DNA of 64,000 nt from Avena insularis (lineage: Eukaryota > Streptophyta > Magnoliopsida > Poales > Poaceae). The DNA lies in NCBI GenBank assembly GCA_023614405.1, contig CM042688.1, forward strand, positions 379,861,331 through 379,925,330, written 5' to 3'. Positions 48,021 to 61,200 of the stretch are shown in pieces (positions within the stretch are counted from its first letter, which is position 1; every line of letters starts with the position of its first letter). Made by a program: the position numbers and the translations under genes. A model generated the notes under the pieces. The model had not been told where the DNA came from. It searched no databases and saw nothing but the letters and a program-made list of their open reading frames with translations.

Positions 48021-49341
48021 CGACCAAATCCGACTCACCTTTGATAGCAGTTCTGGCTGTAATTCCCAGCTGGACTCAACCCTACCTTGATTATTTGGTA
48101 GATGGCAAATTACCCGAAGATGAGGTTCTGAGCCGGCAGATTACCCGACGAGCCAAAGCCTACACTATAGTGAAAGGTGAGCTCTATAAGCGGAGTATTT
48201 CTGTGGGTTTTCAGCGTTGTGTGTCTCCGGAAAAAGGAGTGGAAATCCTAAGAGAAATCCACGAAGGCGAGTGTGGACACCACGCTACAGCCAAATCTTT
48301 AGTGGCAAAAGCTTTTAGACATGGATTTTTCTGGCTTACAGCTCAGGCAGATGCCAAACGATTAGTCAAGACGTGCAAAGGCTGCCAAAAGTACGCCAAA
48401 CAAGCTCATGTTGCGGCTGATCAGCTGCGAATAGTACCTATAACATGGCCTTTTGCGGTCTGGGGGCTTGATATGGTAGGACCATTTAAACGGGATCCAA
48501 GTGTATTTACTCACCTCTTAGTGATGGTGGATAAATTCACCAAATGGATTGAGGCTAAACCTATCACTAGTTGTGATGGAGCAACAGCTAAAAGATTTGT
48601 CTAGGATGTTATAATTCGGTATGGTTATCCGCATAGCATTATCACGGACAACGGGAGTAACTTCTCTATGGGAGAATTGGCCAAAATATCCGTCTAGACA
48701 TTGTGTCGGTCGCACATCGACAGGCTAACAGACAAGTTGAAAGAGCAAATGGTTTAATCCTACAAGGCCTAAAACCGAGACTCGAAGCACCACTACGACG
48801 TGCTGCGGGGGCTTGGGCAGAGGAATTACCCTCTGTAATATGGAGTTTACGAACGACTCCGAACATGTCAACCAGGTACACACCTTTCTTCTTGGTCTAT
48901 GGTGCAAAAGCAGTTCTTCCTAGTGATTTGATTCACACTTCTCCTAGAGTGGCTGCGTATATTGAGGAGGATGCCGAGATTTCTCAACAAAATGATCTCG
49001 ACTTAGTAGAAGAAGTTCGCGTTGTTGCTGAAATGAGATCAACAACGTATCAGCAGAAGTTACGTAAGTATCATAGCCAGAGAGTCAGAAATAGATCTTT
49101 CAATAAAGGCGATTTGGTTCTCTGGCTTGTGCAACAAAGAAAGCACAAACTTTCCCCAGTATGGGAAGGGCCCTTTTTAGTTAGTCGAGTATTGCACAAT
49201 GGTTCATATTACTTAACTGACATGAGGCCAGTCAAAGAAAGACCTACTACTAAGAAGAGAAAGAGAGCTGGAGGCAGTACAAATCCGAATGAGTTAGACA
49301 GACCATGGAACATCGCTCAGCTACGTTCCTTGTATTCTTAG
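48021..49341 (+). pseudogene. Integrase of the Tat element
   Basis: The zinc region is intact: His residues in HEGECGHHATAKS and Cys residues in CKGCQKYA. The core has Asp in WGLDMVGPF, then a TAG at 48602-48604, and Asp in IITDNGSNF. A short deletion or shift follows before VERANGLILQG, which carries the catalytic Glu. The open frame 48703-49341 continues with RTTPNMSTRYTPFFLVYG, RSFNKGDLVLW, KLSPVWEGPFLVSRV and a basic segment (TTKKRKRAGG), ending at a stop after LRSLYS. No chromodomain is present, as expected for Tat. Confidence 0.88.
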
Positions 49342-49922
49342 TTTATCCTTCTTTGTAACCATACATATGTACATGTTCTATGAGAAATAAAAGTTTTGGT
49401 TGCCTCAAGTTTTTCTGAGAAGTTTTTACCATCTTATTTCCAAATGATCATGTCATAGTCGAAAATCCCATAATGCTTGAAAGTACTTTATGCTCATGTT
49501 CGTTCTGGTTTAGATTTTTGATTCTAAAATTACTACCCTCGGGTATAACTCTAAAGTTTCTAGTCTTTACTTTGGTTATTTGTCTGATTGTTGGATGCGG
49601 GCATTTTCTGAGTAGTGAATTGTTGGTACTGGAAGCCGGCTTTGTTTCTGAGTTTAAACTGGTTTAGCAATTGAGCTCCGTTGCTCGGCAAAGTTTCCGG
49701 CAGAAGGTTTAGCCAGCTCACGAAAGGGACGAGGCGGAAAGCCAGATAAACGATGAGTATAGATGAAAAAATACAAGTGATGATGTAAACATTTCAGGCA
49801 CACAAAAATTTAAAGCCAAAAGTGCTGAATAGATCAAAAGCTTAGCACTAGCAAAATTATAGTACTTCATATTTACAGACACATCATGTTTTTTTTTAGA
49901 TAATACAAATGTTTCTAGCAAT
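49342..49922. other. Intergenic spacer between Tat integrase and antisense gene
   Basis: This is AT-rich sequence with AATAAA at about 49386 on the plus strand, a possible poly(A) signal. The two genes converge here. No coding sequence is recognised. Confidence 0.5.
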
Positions 49923-50861
49923 CTATGATGCAGGACGAGATGAAGGAGCTGCCGGCTCGCTGGATATGTCGCCTTGATATTGTTCTGAGATGTCCACATC
50001 CGATACGGTGTGGTCATCGTCGGAAACTTCTGCTGATTCTTTGGGAGGAGGAGGTGGTGTGTCCACGCGGGTGAAAAGGGGAGTGTCGTAGCTTGTCAAA
50101 TCAGCCACATGACACCCATATCCGGCGCAGGAGTCCATGATGGCCTTGATGTCCTGCTCCTAGCCGTCTTCATCTACTTTGCAGTACCCTCTGGTCACTT
50201 GCCATATTGCCATGTTTCCATGGTGGCTCATGACCATGGTGAGAGCGTTCTGCGCCGCGGTCCGCGCGTAGGACATGTTCCAATCCTAGACAAGTTGCGG
50301 CATCTCTTTTGCTTTGTCCCGCACCTAAAAATCCGACATGCTATGTATGTCCAAAATCTTGAGAGCTTCGCCAATATCCTCAAGGGATTGGCGGAAGTCA
50401 TGAAGCAGGTCACCGACTTGGGTAAGCCGGTGGGTGCGGGGCTCGGTGGAGGTAGAGTCCATCAAGTTCAGAGGACCTATGCACAAAATAGTTAATAAAA
50501 ATCCGACATTGAAACAGGTCGAAGAAAATAGAAAGTTCAGAGGGATGGAATATACCAAAAATGACGTCATCAATCTTGGTCTTCTCTTCCCGAAGACTCC
50601 GGAGTTCAGCCCAGAGTGCCTCGGAAAGGTCCTTCTCTCTGCACAACTCATTAATGAGGTCCGAGATTTGCTGATCTTGAGCGGCAATCTTGCGATCGTG
50701 CTTGTCAGTAGCCATGGAGGAGGACTCGAGAACTTGAGCTATGCTCTTCTCATGATCCGCTTTGAGTTTGTCCAGCTCTTGGCGAAGTTCCTCGTTCTCC
50801 ACCACTAAGGTTTTGAGGTTCTCGGCCTCTTCAATCATGCCACCGGATTGTTTTACCGGCG

Positions 50862-50943
50862 CTGTAAGTCAAAAATAACAACAGTTCAGAAAAATTCGAC
50901 TACGAAAACATGAAAGACAAGCTTTGAGTCTCGAAATATTTAC
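50862..50943 (-). other. Predicted intron in the antisense gene (82 bp)
   Basis: It starts GTAAAT after GCCGAAG and ends TTACAG before CGCCGG on the minus strand. Both flanking exons encode coiled-coil sequence in one frame. Confidence 0.6.
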
Positions 50944-51037
50944 CTTCGGCCTCATCCTTGGAGACCTTAAGTTCAGCATTTTTAAGTCGGAGAGCCTTGA
51001 TCTCTCTCTGCTTGTCACAGACATTTTTCAACAAATC

Positions 51038-51268
51038 CTGGTTATAGGAACATACTTTTTGTAAGTCAGAATACCCAAAGTCAGAAGTCTACTAAAGACT
51101 CGGGCTAATATTTTTATTAATATCAGCACGAGCCTTGGGGGCTACACTAGTTCATTCTTTGGCATCCTAATGAAGCATAAACCCAGATTATATATCCTAC
51201 TTCATGCTTGTGGGCTAAAGGATATGATATGAAACAAAGGAAAAATAAGAGTTAGAATTCCGACTTAC
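51038..51268 (-). other. Predicted intron in the antisense gene (231 bp)
   Basis: It starts GTAAGT after CAATAT and ends ACCAG before GATTTG on the minus strand, a phase-0 junction (LTREQY then DLLKNV). The intron is AT-rich with stops in all frames. Confidence 0.62.
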
Positions 51269-52827
51269 ATATTGCTCGCGAGTGAGTTTATCCAAACTCG
51301 CATTTACTTCAACAGCGACCTTCTCGGCGAGAGTCAGAGGGACCACAGGCGCTGTTGGAAGCTCACTGGTCCTTATCCTCTCATCGCGAAGACGCACTTG
51401 TGCAAGAAGGTCAGGGAACTTGATATCCTCTGCCTCTTGTGCTTCTTCTTCGGCATATAAGTTTATTTTCTCCAGGCATTACCTGGCTAACTGCTGGATC
51501 TCTTCCACAGATTTCCGGGACAAGCCAAACTTGGAAAGAGCCAGATTGTTGAGAAGGTTTTCGGTGAAGGTCTCTGCCGAGGGATCATTACTCGAAGAGG
51601 GTTCACCCTTATCTATACCTGACTCACTCATGGTGACGTCAGTTTGTGATTCAAGGATCACATGCTCTGTTGAAGGAGCCGGATCTTCTGCGACATCTGG
51701 GGAAGCAATGATCACCTCATTTGTGCCGACAGCCACTGTCGGAGCCTTGCGTTTCTTAAGCGCAATGTCCGGCAATGGATCCAATTCCACCTCCTGAGAA
51801 AATTCCGGAGGATATCCCTCGAGAGGAGCAAGTTCCGACTCGGGGAGGTTAGCAAGTTGAAAATAAGAAAACATATCAGTATTGCAATGTAATTTAAATA
51901 TTGAAACACATGAAAAGATTTACTGTTAAAAACTTACCGGCACTACGGGGTTTTCCGCCGTATGCATATCTAGAGAAACCTTTGGGATCCTCCTCTCGAT
52001 CTGTTCCCTTATTAGCCATTTAATCTGGCTTATGTAGCCTTGCGAGGTATAGGCTCTGGGGCTGATGCAGAGAGAGTCTTTCTTGGACGGTGTGATGGAG
52101 TGCATCCGTCAGTTTCCGTGGTACTGAAGGAGATGGATCCGGCGTGATACCCAGCATTGGACCAAGTCGGATCCCTTCAGTCCTTTGTGTTTGATCAGAT
52201 ATTCGACCCGCCTCTTAGCGAGGATCAGATCGTCACTAAGAGCCGGAGCGGCCTCGTCTCAAGACAGCTGGGCCTTGGCAGCTCCGCCAACAAAAGCCGG
52301 CAAAGTGGTAGCTTTGTCGGGATCTGGAGTATCCTTATGATAAAAGAATGTGGCTGGCCACTATTTGACCGAGTCACTAGCTAAGATTTTGGGATATGCG
52401 CGCTCGCGTCTAAGCGAAAAACTAATGGTATCGGTGATATAAGGAACACCGGCAGTGATAGAGTTTCTCCGGAGATGAAAGTAATACCGGAATAAGGTCA
52501 GACTCGGCCTAATGCCGAGAAATCCCTCACACAAAGAAGCGTGAGTGCTCATCTCTAAGAGAGAGTTGGGAGGAAGGTGGTGGAGATGAACACCATAATG
52601 GTCAATCACCTCGGAGAAGAAATCCGAGGGAGGAAACGACAAACCTCTGTCGAGGTGGGTGCCGAAGTGGACCAGCTCGCCGGCGCGCCGGTTGGGGACG
52701 GTTTCCTCGAAGCCGCTCCGCTAGTCGCCGGCGCGGAGGAGCCCTTCTGTCTCCACGCCACGGAGCTTCTCATCATCAAACGAGGATCTAGACCCATGAA
52801 GCTTTTCTTCTCGCCGCGCTTCGCCAT

Positions 52828-53441
52828 GTCGTCGCCGCCACTGCCGCCAAGCCGGAGGAGGATGAAGACGCCATTTCTCCGGTGGGCAGATGACCTAGGA
52901 TGGGCGGCGCTGGGAGTTCTTGTGGGAAATCAGGGGAGCTCTGTATGCGCGGGGGAGATTTAGAGGAGAGGAAGAGGCAAAGGAACAGGTGAAGAAAGGA
53001 GGAGGGGAATCCTCGCCCCTTATATTCACCTAACCGCGCCAAGATTCATGCAAATGCTACAGGGCAACCGCCACGCGTCGTGGAAGGAACTGGGAAGGAC
53101 CCACGTGATGATTACGTCGCCTCGATCTCCATGCACGCATTAAAACGGCGCCTCGGTTCCGCGAACCGCGGACCCACCAACGGTCATGCTGACAGGATGT
53201 CTGTCAGATGACATGACTTGACCATGACTAATGTCAGGTGGCATTAGAGATCAAGTTCCATCTTAGTGTGAAATCAAGCTGGAAAATCCGAGTAACCTAT
53301 TGATAGGTCCGACTTATTTTTAAGACCCAGATCGTATTTTTTGTTGTGAAGTTTCAGGAACCCTTCAACATTCTGCAAGACGAAGATCAAGCTAGACGAT
53401 GATAAATCCGACTTTGGACCTTGGAGACTTCCGGGGGCTGC
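52828..53441. other. 3' untranslated part of the Tat element / upstream region of the antisense gene
   Basis: This lies between the antisense start and the 3' LTR. It contains a minus-strand TATA-like site and ends with a G-rich stretch before the LTR (CTTCCGGGGGCTGC, 53428-53441) that probably acts as the polypurine tract. No other gene is seen. Confidence 0.55.
53018..53025 (-). promoter_or_regulatory. TATA-like box upstream of the antisense gene
   Basis: The minus strand reads ATATAAGG about 190 bases upstream of the antisense start codon. This is compatible with an independent promoter. It is based on motif and position only. Confidence 0.4.
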
Positions 53442-53955
53442 TGTTGGGGATATACCTTCTGGGTATCCTCACAGTTCCTCACTGACCAGGGTGCCCCATT
53501 TCGGGTTAGAGCTTTGCTTCACGGGCGGCCCAGTCAGGGAGAAAAGACGGAGTCCAATCCGGCTACAGGAAGGCCCAGAAAACTTACCGACTTAGGCCCA
53601 TAGTGTTACTTGTAGTTCAAGATGTACACTATAACCGACTCTTAGTCGTAGCCAGATAGATCTCTCCTGTAAACCCTAGGCCAGATATCCATATAAGTCG
53701 TCCTAGGGAGAGCCTTTAGGGCACACCACAATAGTCTACAATCTCAACTCGCACAGGCGAAACCCTTGTAACCCATATTCCGTCTCTGCCGTATTACTGG
53801 ATTACTAGCGGGTGTAGGGTCCGTCCAAAGCCGGCGGATTCGAACCTGGGTAAACTTGTGTGCTCACTGTCCCGGAACACCGTACGTCTCACACCCCTCT
53901 CTTCCACACGCCTCGAGGACCCCCACATGGCGTACTTGTCATCAATCCGACGACA
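53442..53955 (+). repeat. 3' LTR of the Tat element (514 bp)
   Basis: It begins TGTTGGGGATATACC and ends CCGACGACA, with a TATA-like box CCATATAAG at 53689-53697. Its last ~280 bp match the truncated 5' LTR. Satellite DNA (AGTGTCATTACATG) resumes at the next base, which proves the outer edge. Confidence 0.9.
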
Positions 53956-55277
53956 AGTGTCATTACATGTGTGTTCTTTTCATAAACCACCACTAGATTC
54001 ATTGCATGTGCGTTCTTTTTGTAGACCACATGAATCCACCAGAGTCATTCGCATGTGTGTTCTTAACATTAACCACCACAAGTGTCATTGCATGTGTGTT
54101 CCTTTCCTAAACCACATGTATCCACCAGTTTCATTGCATGTCTCTACATGTGTGTTATTTTCCCGAACCACCACTAGTGTCATTGCATGTGCATTATTTT
54201 ACTAAACCACATGGATCAACCAGTGTCATTGCATGTGTGTATTTTTCATAAACCACAACTAGAGTCATTGCATGTGTGTACTTTTTGTAAACCACAACTA
54301 GAGTCATTGCATGTTTGTTCTTTTCATAAACCATATGGATCCACCAATGTCATTGAATGTGTGTTCTTTCCATAAACCACATGGATCCACCAGATTCATT
54401 TGCATGTGTGTTCTTTTCATTAACCACCACTAGTGTCATAGCATGTGTGTTCCTTTCCTAAACCACATGGATCCACGAGTGTCATTGCATATCTTTGCAT
54501 GTGTGTTATTTTCCTAAACCACCACTAGTGTCATTGCATGTGTGTTCTTTTCCTAAACCACCACAAGTGTCATTGCATGTATGTTCGTTTCCAAAACCAC
54601 GTGGATCCACCAATGTCATTGCATGTCATTGCAAGTCTGTTCTTTTCCTAAACCACCCATAGAGTCATTGCATGTGTGTACTTTTCATAAACCACAACTA
54701 GAGTCATTGCATGTTTGTTCTTTTCATAAACCACTTGGATCCACATGTGTCATTGCATGTGTGTTATTTTCATAAACCACCACTAGATTCATTGCATGTG
54801 GGGTATCTTTTTGTAAACCACATGGATCCACCAGAGTCATTTGCATGTGTGCTCTTTTCATTAACCACCAGTGTCATTGCATGTGTGTTCCTTTCCTAAA
54901 CCACATGGATCCACCAGTTTCATTGCATGTCTTTGCATGTGTCTTATTTTCCTAAACCACCACTAGTGTCATTGCATGTGCATTATTTTACTAAACCACA
55001 TGGATCCACCAGTGTCATTGCATGTGTGTATTCTTCATAAACCACAACTAGAGTCATTGCATGTTTGTTCTTTTCATAAAATACTTGGATCCACTAGTGT
55101 CATTTTATGTGTGTACTTTTTGTAAACCACAACTAGAGTCATTGCATGTTTGTTCTTTTCATAAACCACATGGATCCACCAATGTCCATGAATGTGTGTT
55201 CTTTCCATAAACCACATGGATCCACCAGATTCAATTACATGTGTATTCATTTCATTAACCACCACTAGTGTCATTGC

Positions 55278-58272
55278 ATGTGTGTTCCTTTCCTAAACCA
55301 CATGGATCCACCAGTGACATTGCATGTGTGTTCTTTTCCTAAACTACCACTAGTGTCATTGCATGTGTGTTCTTTTCCTAAACCACCACAAGTGTCATTG
55401 CATGTGTGTTCTTTTCCTAAACTACCACAAGTTTCATCGCATGTATGTTCGTTTCCAAAACCACATGGTTCCACCAGTGTCATTGCATGTCTGTTCTTTT
55501 CCTAAACCACCCGTAGAGTCATTGCATGTGTGTACTTTTCATAAACCACAACTAGATTCATTGCATGTTTGTTCTTTTCATAAACCACTTGGATCCACCA
55601 GTGTCATTGTATGTGTGTTCTTTTCATAAACCACCACTAGATTCATTGCATGTGTGTTCCTTCTGTAAACCACATGGATCCACAAGAGTCATTTGCATGT
55701 GTGTTCTTTTCATTAACCACCACCAGTGTCATTACATGTGTGTTCCTTTCATAAACCACATGGATCCACCAGTTTTATTGCATGTCTTTCATGTGTGTTA
55801 TTTTCCTAAACCACCACTAGTGTCATTGCATGTGCATTATTTTACTAAACCACATGGATCCACCAGTGTAGTTGCATGTGTGAATTTTTCATAAACCACA
55901 ACTAGAGTCATTGCATGTTTTTTATTTTCATAAACTACATGGATCCACTAGTGTCACTAGATGTGTGTTCTTTTCCTAAACCACCACTAGTGTTTGCATG
56001 TGTGTTATTTTACTAAACCACATGGATCCACTAGTGTCATTGCATTTGTGTATTTTTCATAAACCACAACTACAGTCATTGCATGCTTTTTCTTTTAATT
56101 AACCACTTGGATCCACAAGTGTCATTGCATGTTTGTTCTTTTCCTAAACCACCCGTAGAGTCATTGCATGTGTGTACTTTTGATAAACCACAACCAGAGT
56201 CATTGCATGTTTGTTCTTTTCATAAACCACTTGGATGCACATGTGTCATTGCATGTGTGTTCTTTTCATAAACCACCACTAGATTCATTGCATGTATTTA
56301 CTTTTTGTAAACCACATGGATCCACCAGAGTCATTTGCATGTGTGTTCTTTTCATTAACCACCACCAGTGTCATTGCAAGTGTGTTCCTTTCATAAACCA
56401 CATGGATCCACCAGTTTCATTGCATGTCTTTGCATGTGTGTTATTTTCCTAAACCACCACTTGTGTCATTGCATGTGCATTATTTTACTAAACCACATGA
56501 ATCCACCAATGTCATTGCCTGTGTGTATTTTTCAGAAACCACAACTAGAGTTATTGCATGTTTGTTCTTTTCATAAACCACTTGGATCCACTAGTGTCAT
56601 TGCATGTGTGTACTTTTTGTAAACCACAACTAGAGTCATTGCATGTTTGTTCTTTTCATAAACCACATGGATCCACCAATGTCATTGAATGTGTGTTCTT
56701 TCCATAAACCACCTGGATCCACCAGATTCATTTGCATGTGTGTTCTTTTAATTAACCACCACTAGTGTCATTGCATGTGTGTTCCTTTCCTAAACGACAT
56801 GGATCCACCAGTCTCATTGCATGTGTGTTCTTTTCCTAAACTACCACTAGTGTCAATGCATGTGTGTTCTTTTCCTAAACCACCACAAGTGTCATTGCAT
56901 GTGTGTTCTTTTCCTATACCACCACAAGTGTCATTGCATGTATGTTCGTTACCAAAACCACATGGATCCACCTGTGACATTGCCTGTCTGTTCTTTTCCT
57001 ATACCACCCGTAGAGTCATTCCATGTGTCTACTTTTAATAAACCACAACTAGAGTCATTGCATGTTTGTTCTTTTCATAAACCACTTGGATCCACTAGTG
57101 TCATTTCATGTGTATTCTTTTCATAAACCACCACTAGATTCATTGCATGTGTGTTCTTTCGGTAAACCACATGGATCCACAAGAGTCATTTGCATGTGTG
57201 TTCTTTTCATTAACCACCACAAGTGGCATTGCATGTGTGTTCCTTTCCTAAACCACATGGATCCACCAGTTTCATTGCATCCCTTTGCATGTGTGTTATT
57301 CTACTAAACCACCACTAGTGTCATTGCATGTGCATTATTTTACTAAACCACATGGATCTACTAGTGTCATTGCATGTGTGTATTTTTCATAAACCACAAC
57401 TAGAGTCATTGCATGTTTTTTCTTTTCATAAACCACTTGGATCCACTAGTGTCATTGGATGTGTGTTCTTTTCCTAAACCACCACTAGTGTTTGCATGTG
57501 TGTTATTTTACTAAACCACATGGATCCACCAGTGTCATTTCATGTGTGTATTTTTCATAAACCACAACTACAGTCATTGCATGCTTTTTCTTTTCATAAA
57601 CCAGTTGGATCCACAAGTGTCATTGCATGTGTGTTCTTTTCCTAAACCACCCGTAGAGTCATTGCATGTGTGTACTTTTGATAAACCACAACTAGAGTCA
57701 TTGCATGTTTGTTCTTTTCATAAACGACTTGGATCCACCTGTCTCATTGCATGTGTGTTCTTTTCATAAACCTCCACTAGATTCATTGCTTGTTTGTCCT
57801 TTTTGTAAACCACGTGGATCCACCAGAGTCATTTGCATGTGTGTTCTTTTCATTAACCACCACCGGTGTCATTGCATGTGTGTTCCTTTCCTAAACCACA
57901 TGGATCCACCAGTTTCATTGCATGTCTTTGCATCTGAGTTATTTTCCTAAACCACCACTTGTGTCATTGCATGTGAATTATTTTACTAAACCACATGGAT
58001 CCACCAGTGTCATTGCATGTGTGTATTTTTCATAAACCACAACTAGAGTCATTGCATGTTTGTTCTTTTCATAAACCACTTGGATCCACTAGTGTCATTG
58101 CATGTGTGTACTTTTTGTAAATCACAACTAGAGTCATTGCATGTTTTTTCTTTTCATAAACCACATGGATCCACCAATGTCATTGAATGTGTGTTCTTTC
58201 CATAAACCACATGGATCCACCAGATTCATTTGCGTGTGTGTTCTTTTCATTAACCACCACTAGTGTCATTGC
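55278..58272. repeat. ~1.5-kb higher-order repeat, two copies
   Basis: Equivalent variant series begin at 55278, 56775 and 58273, spacings 1497 and 1498 bp. The copies are visibly diverged from each other. Confidence 0.7.
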
Positions 58273-61200
58273 ATGTGTGTTCCTCTCCTAAACCACATGG
58301 ATCCACCAGTGTCATTACATGTGTGTTCTTTTCCTAAACTACCACTAGTGTCATTGCATGTGTGTTCTTTTCCTAAACCACCACAAGTGTCATTGCATGT
58401 ATGTTCGTTTCCAAAACCACATGTTTCCACCAATGTCATTGCATGTAATTGCATGCCTAATCTTTTCCTAACCCACCCGTAGAGTCATTGCATGTGTGTA
58501 CTTTTCATAAACCACAACTAGAGTCATTGCATGTTTATTTTTTGCATAAACCACTTGGATCCACCTGTGTCATTGCACGTGTGTTATTTTCATAAACCAC
58601 CACTAGATTCATTGCATGTGTGTTCTATTTGGAAACCACATGGATCCACCAGAGCCATTTGCATGTGTGCTCTTTTCATTAACCACCACCAGTGTCATTG
58701 CATGTGTGTTCCTTTCCTAAACCACATGGATCCACCAGTTTCATTGCATGTTTTTGCATGTGTATTATTTTCCTAAACCACCACTAGTGTCATTGCATGT
58801 GCATTATTTTACTAAACCACATGGATCCACCAGTGTCATTGCATGTGTGTATTTTTCATAAACCACAACTAGAGTCATTGCATGTTTGTTCTTTTCATAA
58901 AACACTTGGATCCACTAGTGTTATTACATGTGTGTACTTTTTGTAAACCACAACTAGAGTCATTGCATGTTTGTTCTTTTCATAAACCACATGGATCCAC
59001 CAATGTCATTGAATGTGTGTTCTTTCCATAAACCACATGGATCCACCAGATTCAATTAAATGTGTGTTCTTTTCATTAACCACCACTAGTGTCATTGCAT
59101 GTGTGTTCCTTTCCTAAACCACATGGATCCACCAGTGTCATTGCATGTGTGTTCTTTTCCTAAACTACCACTAGTGTCATTGCATGTGTGTTCTTTTCCT
59201 AAACTACCACAAGTGTCATTGCATGTGTGTTCTTTTCCTAAACCACCACAAGTGTCATTGCATGTATGTTCGTTTCCAAAACCACATGGATCCACCAGTG
59301 TCATTGCATGTCTGTTCTTTTCCTAAACCACCCGTAGAGTCATTGCTTGTGTGTACTTTTCGTAAACCACAACTAGATTCATTGCATGTTTGTTCTTTTC
59401 ATAAACCACTTGGATCCACCAGTGTCATTGCATGTGTGCTCTTTTCATAAACCACCACTAGATTCATTGCATGTGTGTTCTGTCTGTAAACCACATGCAT
59501 CCACAAGAGTCATATGCATGTGTGTTCTTTTCATTAACCACCACTAGTGTCATTGCATGTGTGTACTTGTGATAAACAACAACTAGAGTCATTGCATGTT
59601 TGTTCTTTTCATAAACCACTTGGATCCACCTGTGTCATTGCATGTGTCTTCTTTTCATAAACCACCACTAGATTCATTGCATGTGTGTTATTTTTGTAAA
59701 CCACATGGATCCACCAGAGTCATTTGCATGTGTGTTCTTTTCATTAACCACCACCAGTGTCATTGCATGTGTGTTCCTTTCCTAAACCACATGGATCCAC
59801 CAGTTTCATTGCATGTCTTTTCATGTGTGTTATTTTCCTAAACCACCACTAGTGTCATTGCATGTGCATTATTTTACTAAACCACATGGATCCACCAGTG
59901 TCATTGCATGTTTGTATTTTTCATGAACCACAACTAGAGTCATTGCATGTTTTTTCTTTTCATGAACCACTTGGATCCACTAGTGTCATTGGATGTGTGT
60001 TCTTTTCCTAAACCACCACTAGTGTTTGCATGTGTGTTATTTTACTAAACCACATGGATCCACCAGTGTCATTGCATGTGTGTATTTTTCATAAACCACA
60101 ACTACAGTCATTGCATGCTTTTTCTTTTCATAAACCACTTGGATCCACAAGTGTCATTGCATGTGTGTTCTTTTCCTAAACCACCCATAGAGTCATTGCA
60201 TGTGTGTACTTGTGATAAACAACAACTAGAGTCATTGCATGTTTGTTCTTTTCATAAACCACTTGGATCCACCTGTGTCATTGCATGTGTCTTCTTTTCA
60301 TAAACCACCACTAGATTCATTGCATGTGTGTTCTTTTTGTAAACCACATGGATCCACCAGAGTCATTTGCATGTGTGTTCTTTTCATTAACCACCACCAG
60401 TGTCATTGCGTGTGTGTTCCTTTCCTAAACCACATGGATCCACCAGTTTCATTGCATGTCTTTGGATGTGAGTTATTTTCCTAAACCACCACTTGTGTCA
60501 TTGCATGTGAATTATTTTACTAAACCACATGGATCCACCAGTGTCATTGCATGTGTGTATTTTTCATAAACCACAACTAGAGTCATTGCATGTTTGTTCT
60601 TTTCATAAACCACTTGGATCCACTAGTGTCATTGCATGTGTGTACTTTTTGTAAATCACAACTAGAGTCATTGCATGTTTTTTCTTTTCATAAACCACAT
60701 GGATCCACCAATGTCATTGAATGTGTGTTCTTTCCATAAACCACATGGATCCACCAGATTCATTTGCGTGTGTGTTCTTTTCATTAACCACCACTAGTGT
60801 CATTGCATGTGTGTTCCTCTCCTAAACCACATGGATCCACCAGTGTCATTACATGTGTGTTCTTTTCCTAAACTACCACTAGTGTCATTGCATGTGTGTT
60901 GTTTTCCTAAACCACCACAAGTGTCATTGCATGTATGTTCGTTTCCAAAACCACATGTTTCCACCAATGTCATTGCATGTAATTGCATGCCTAATCTTTT
61001 CCTAACCCACCCGTAGAGTCATTGCATGTGTGTACTTTTCATAAACCACAACTAGAGTCATTGCATGTTTATTTTTTGCATAAACCACTTGGATCCACCT
61101 GTGTCATTGCACGTGTGTTATTTTCATAAACCACCACTAGATTCATTGCATGTGTGTTCTATTTGGAAACCACATGGATCCACCAGAGCCATTTGCATGT

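Larger units (their letters stand above)
49923..52827 (-). pseudogene. Antisense spliced gene of the Tat element (gypsy-type transposon domain, coiled coil)
   Basis: A gene runs opposite to gag-pol. Its start at 52827 (MAKRGEKKSFMGL) is followed by a frameshift and then by a segment (FFSEVIDHYGVHLHHLPPNS, LCEGFLGIRPSLTLFRYYF) that I recognise as the Pfam 'putative gypsy type transposon' domain. Downstream are an acidic Ser-rich part (51874-51479), a coiled coil (REIKALRLKNAELKVSKDEA, NEELRQELDKLKADHEKS) and a Pro/acidic tail ending at 49923. Minus-strand splice signals fit introns at 51268-51038 (GTAAGT...CCAG) and 50943-50862 (GTAAAT...ACAG), with frame kept. A donor GTAAGT lies at 51937. 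In-frame stops (for example at about 51479) show it is decayed. Grande/Tat elements of grasses carry such antisense genes; the function is unknown. Confidence 0.75.
27505..53955 (+). mobile_element. Tat-lineage Ty3/gypsy retrotransposon with nested insertion
   Basis: The order on the plus strand is truncated 5' LTR, gag, protease, RT, RNase H, a second (archaeal-type) RNase H, integrase, an antisense gene and the 3' LTR. The second RNase H and a long 3' region with an antisense ORF are typical of plant Tat elements (RIRE2/Grande/Ogre group). The element interrupts the satellite, which continues on both sides. Element B (32911-47607) splits the second RNase H. Without B the element would be about 11.7 kb. 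All coding parts carry stops or shifts, so it is not autonomous. Confidence 0.88.
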
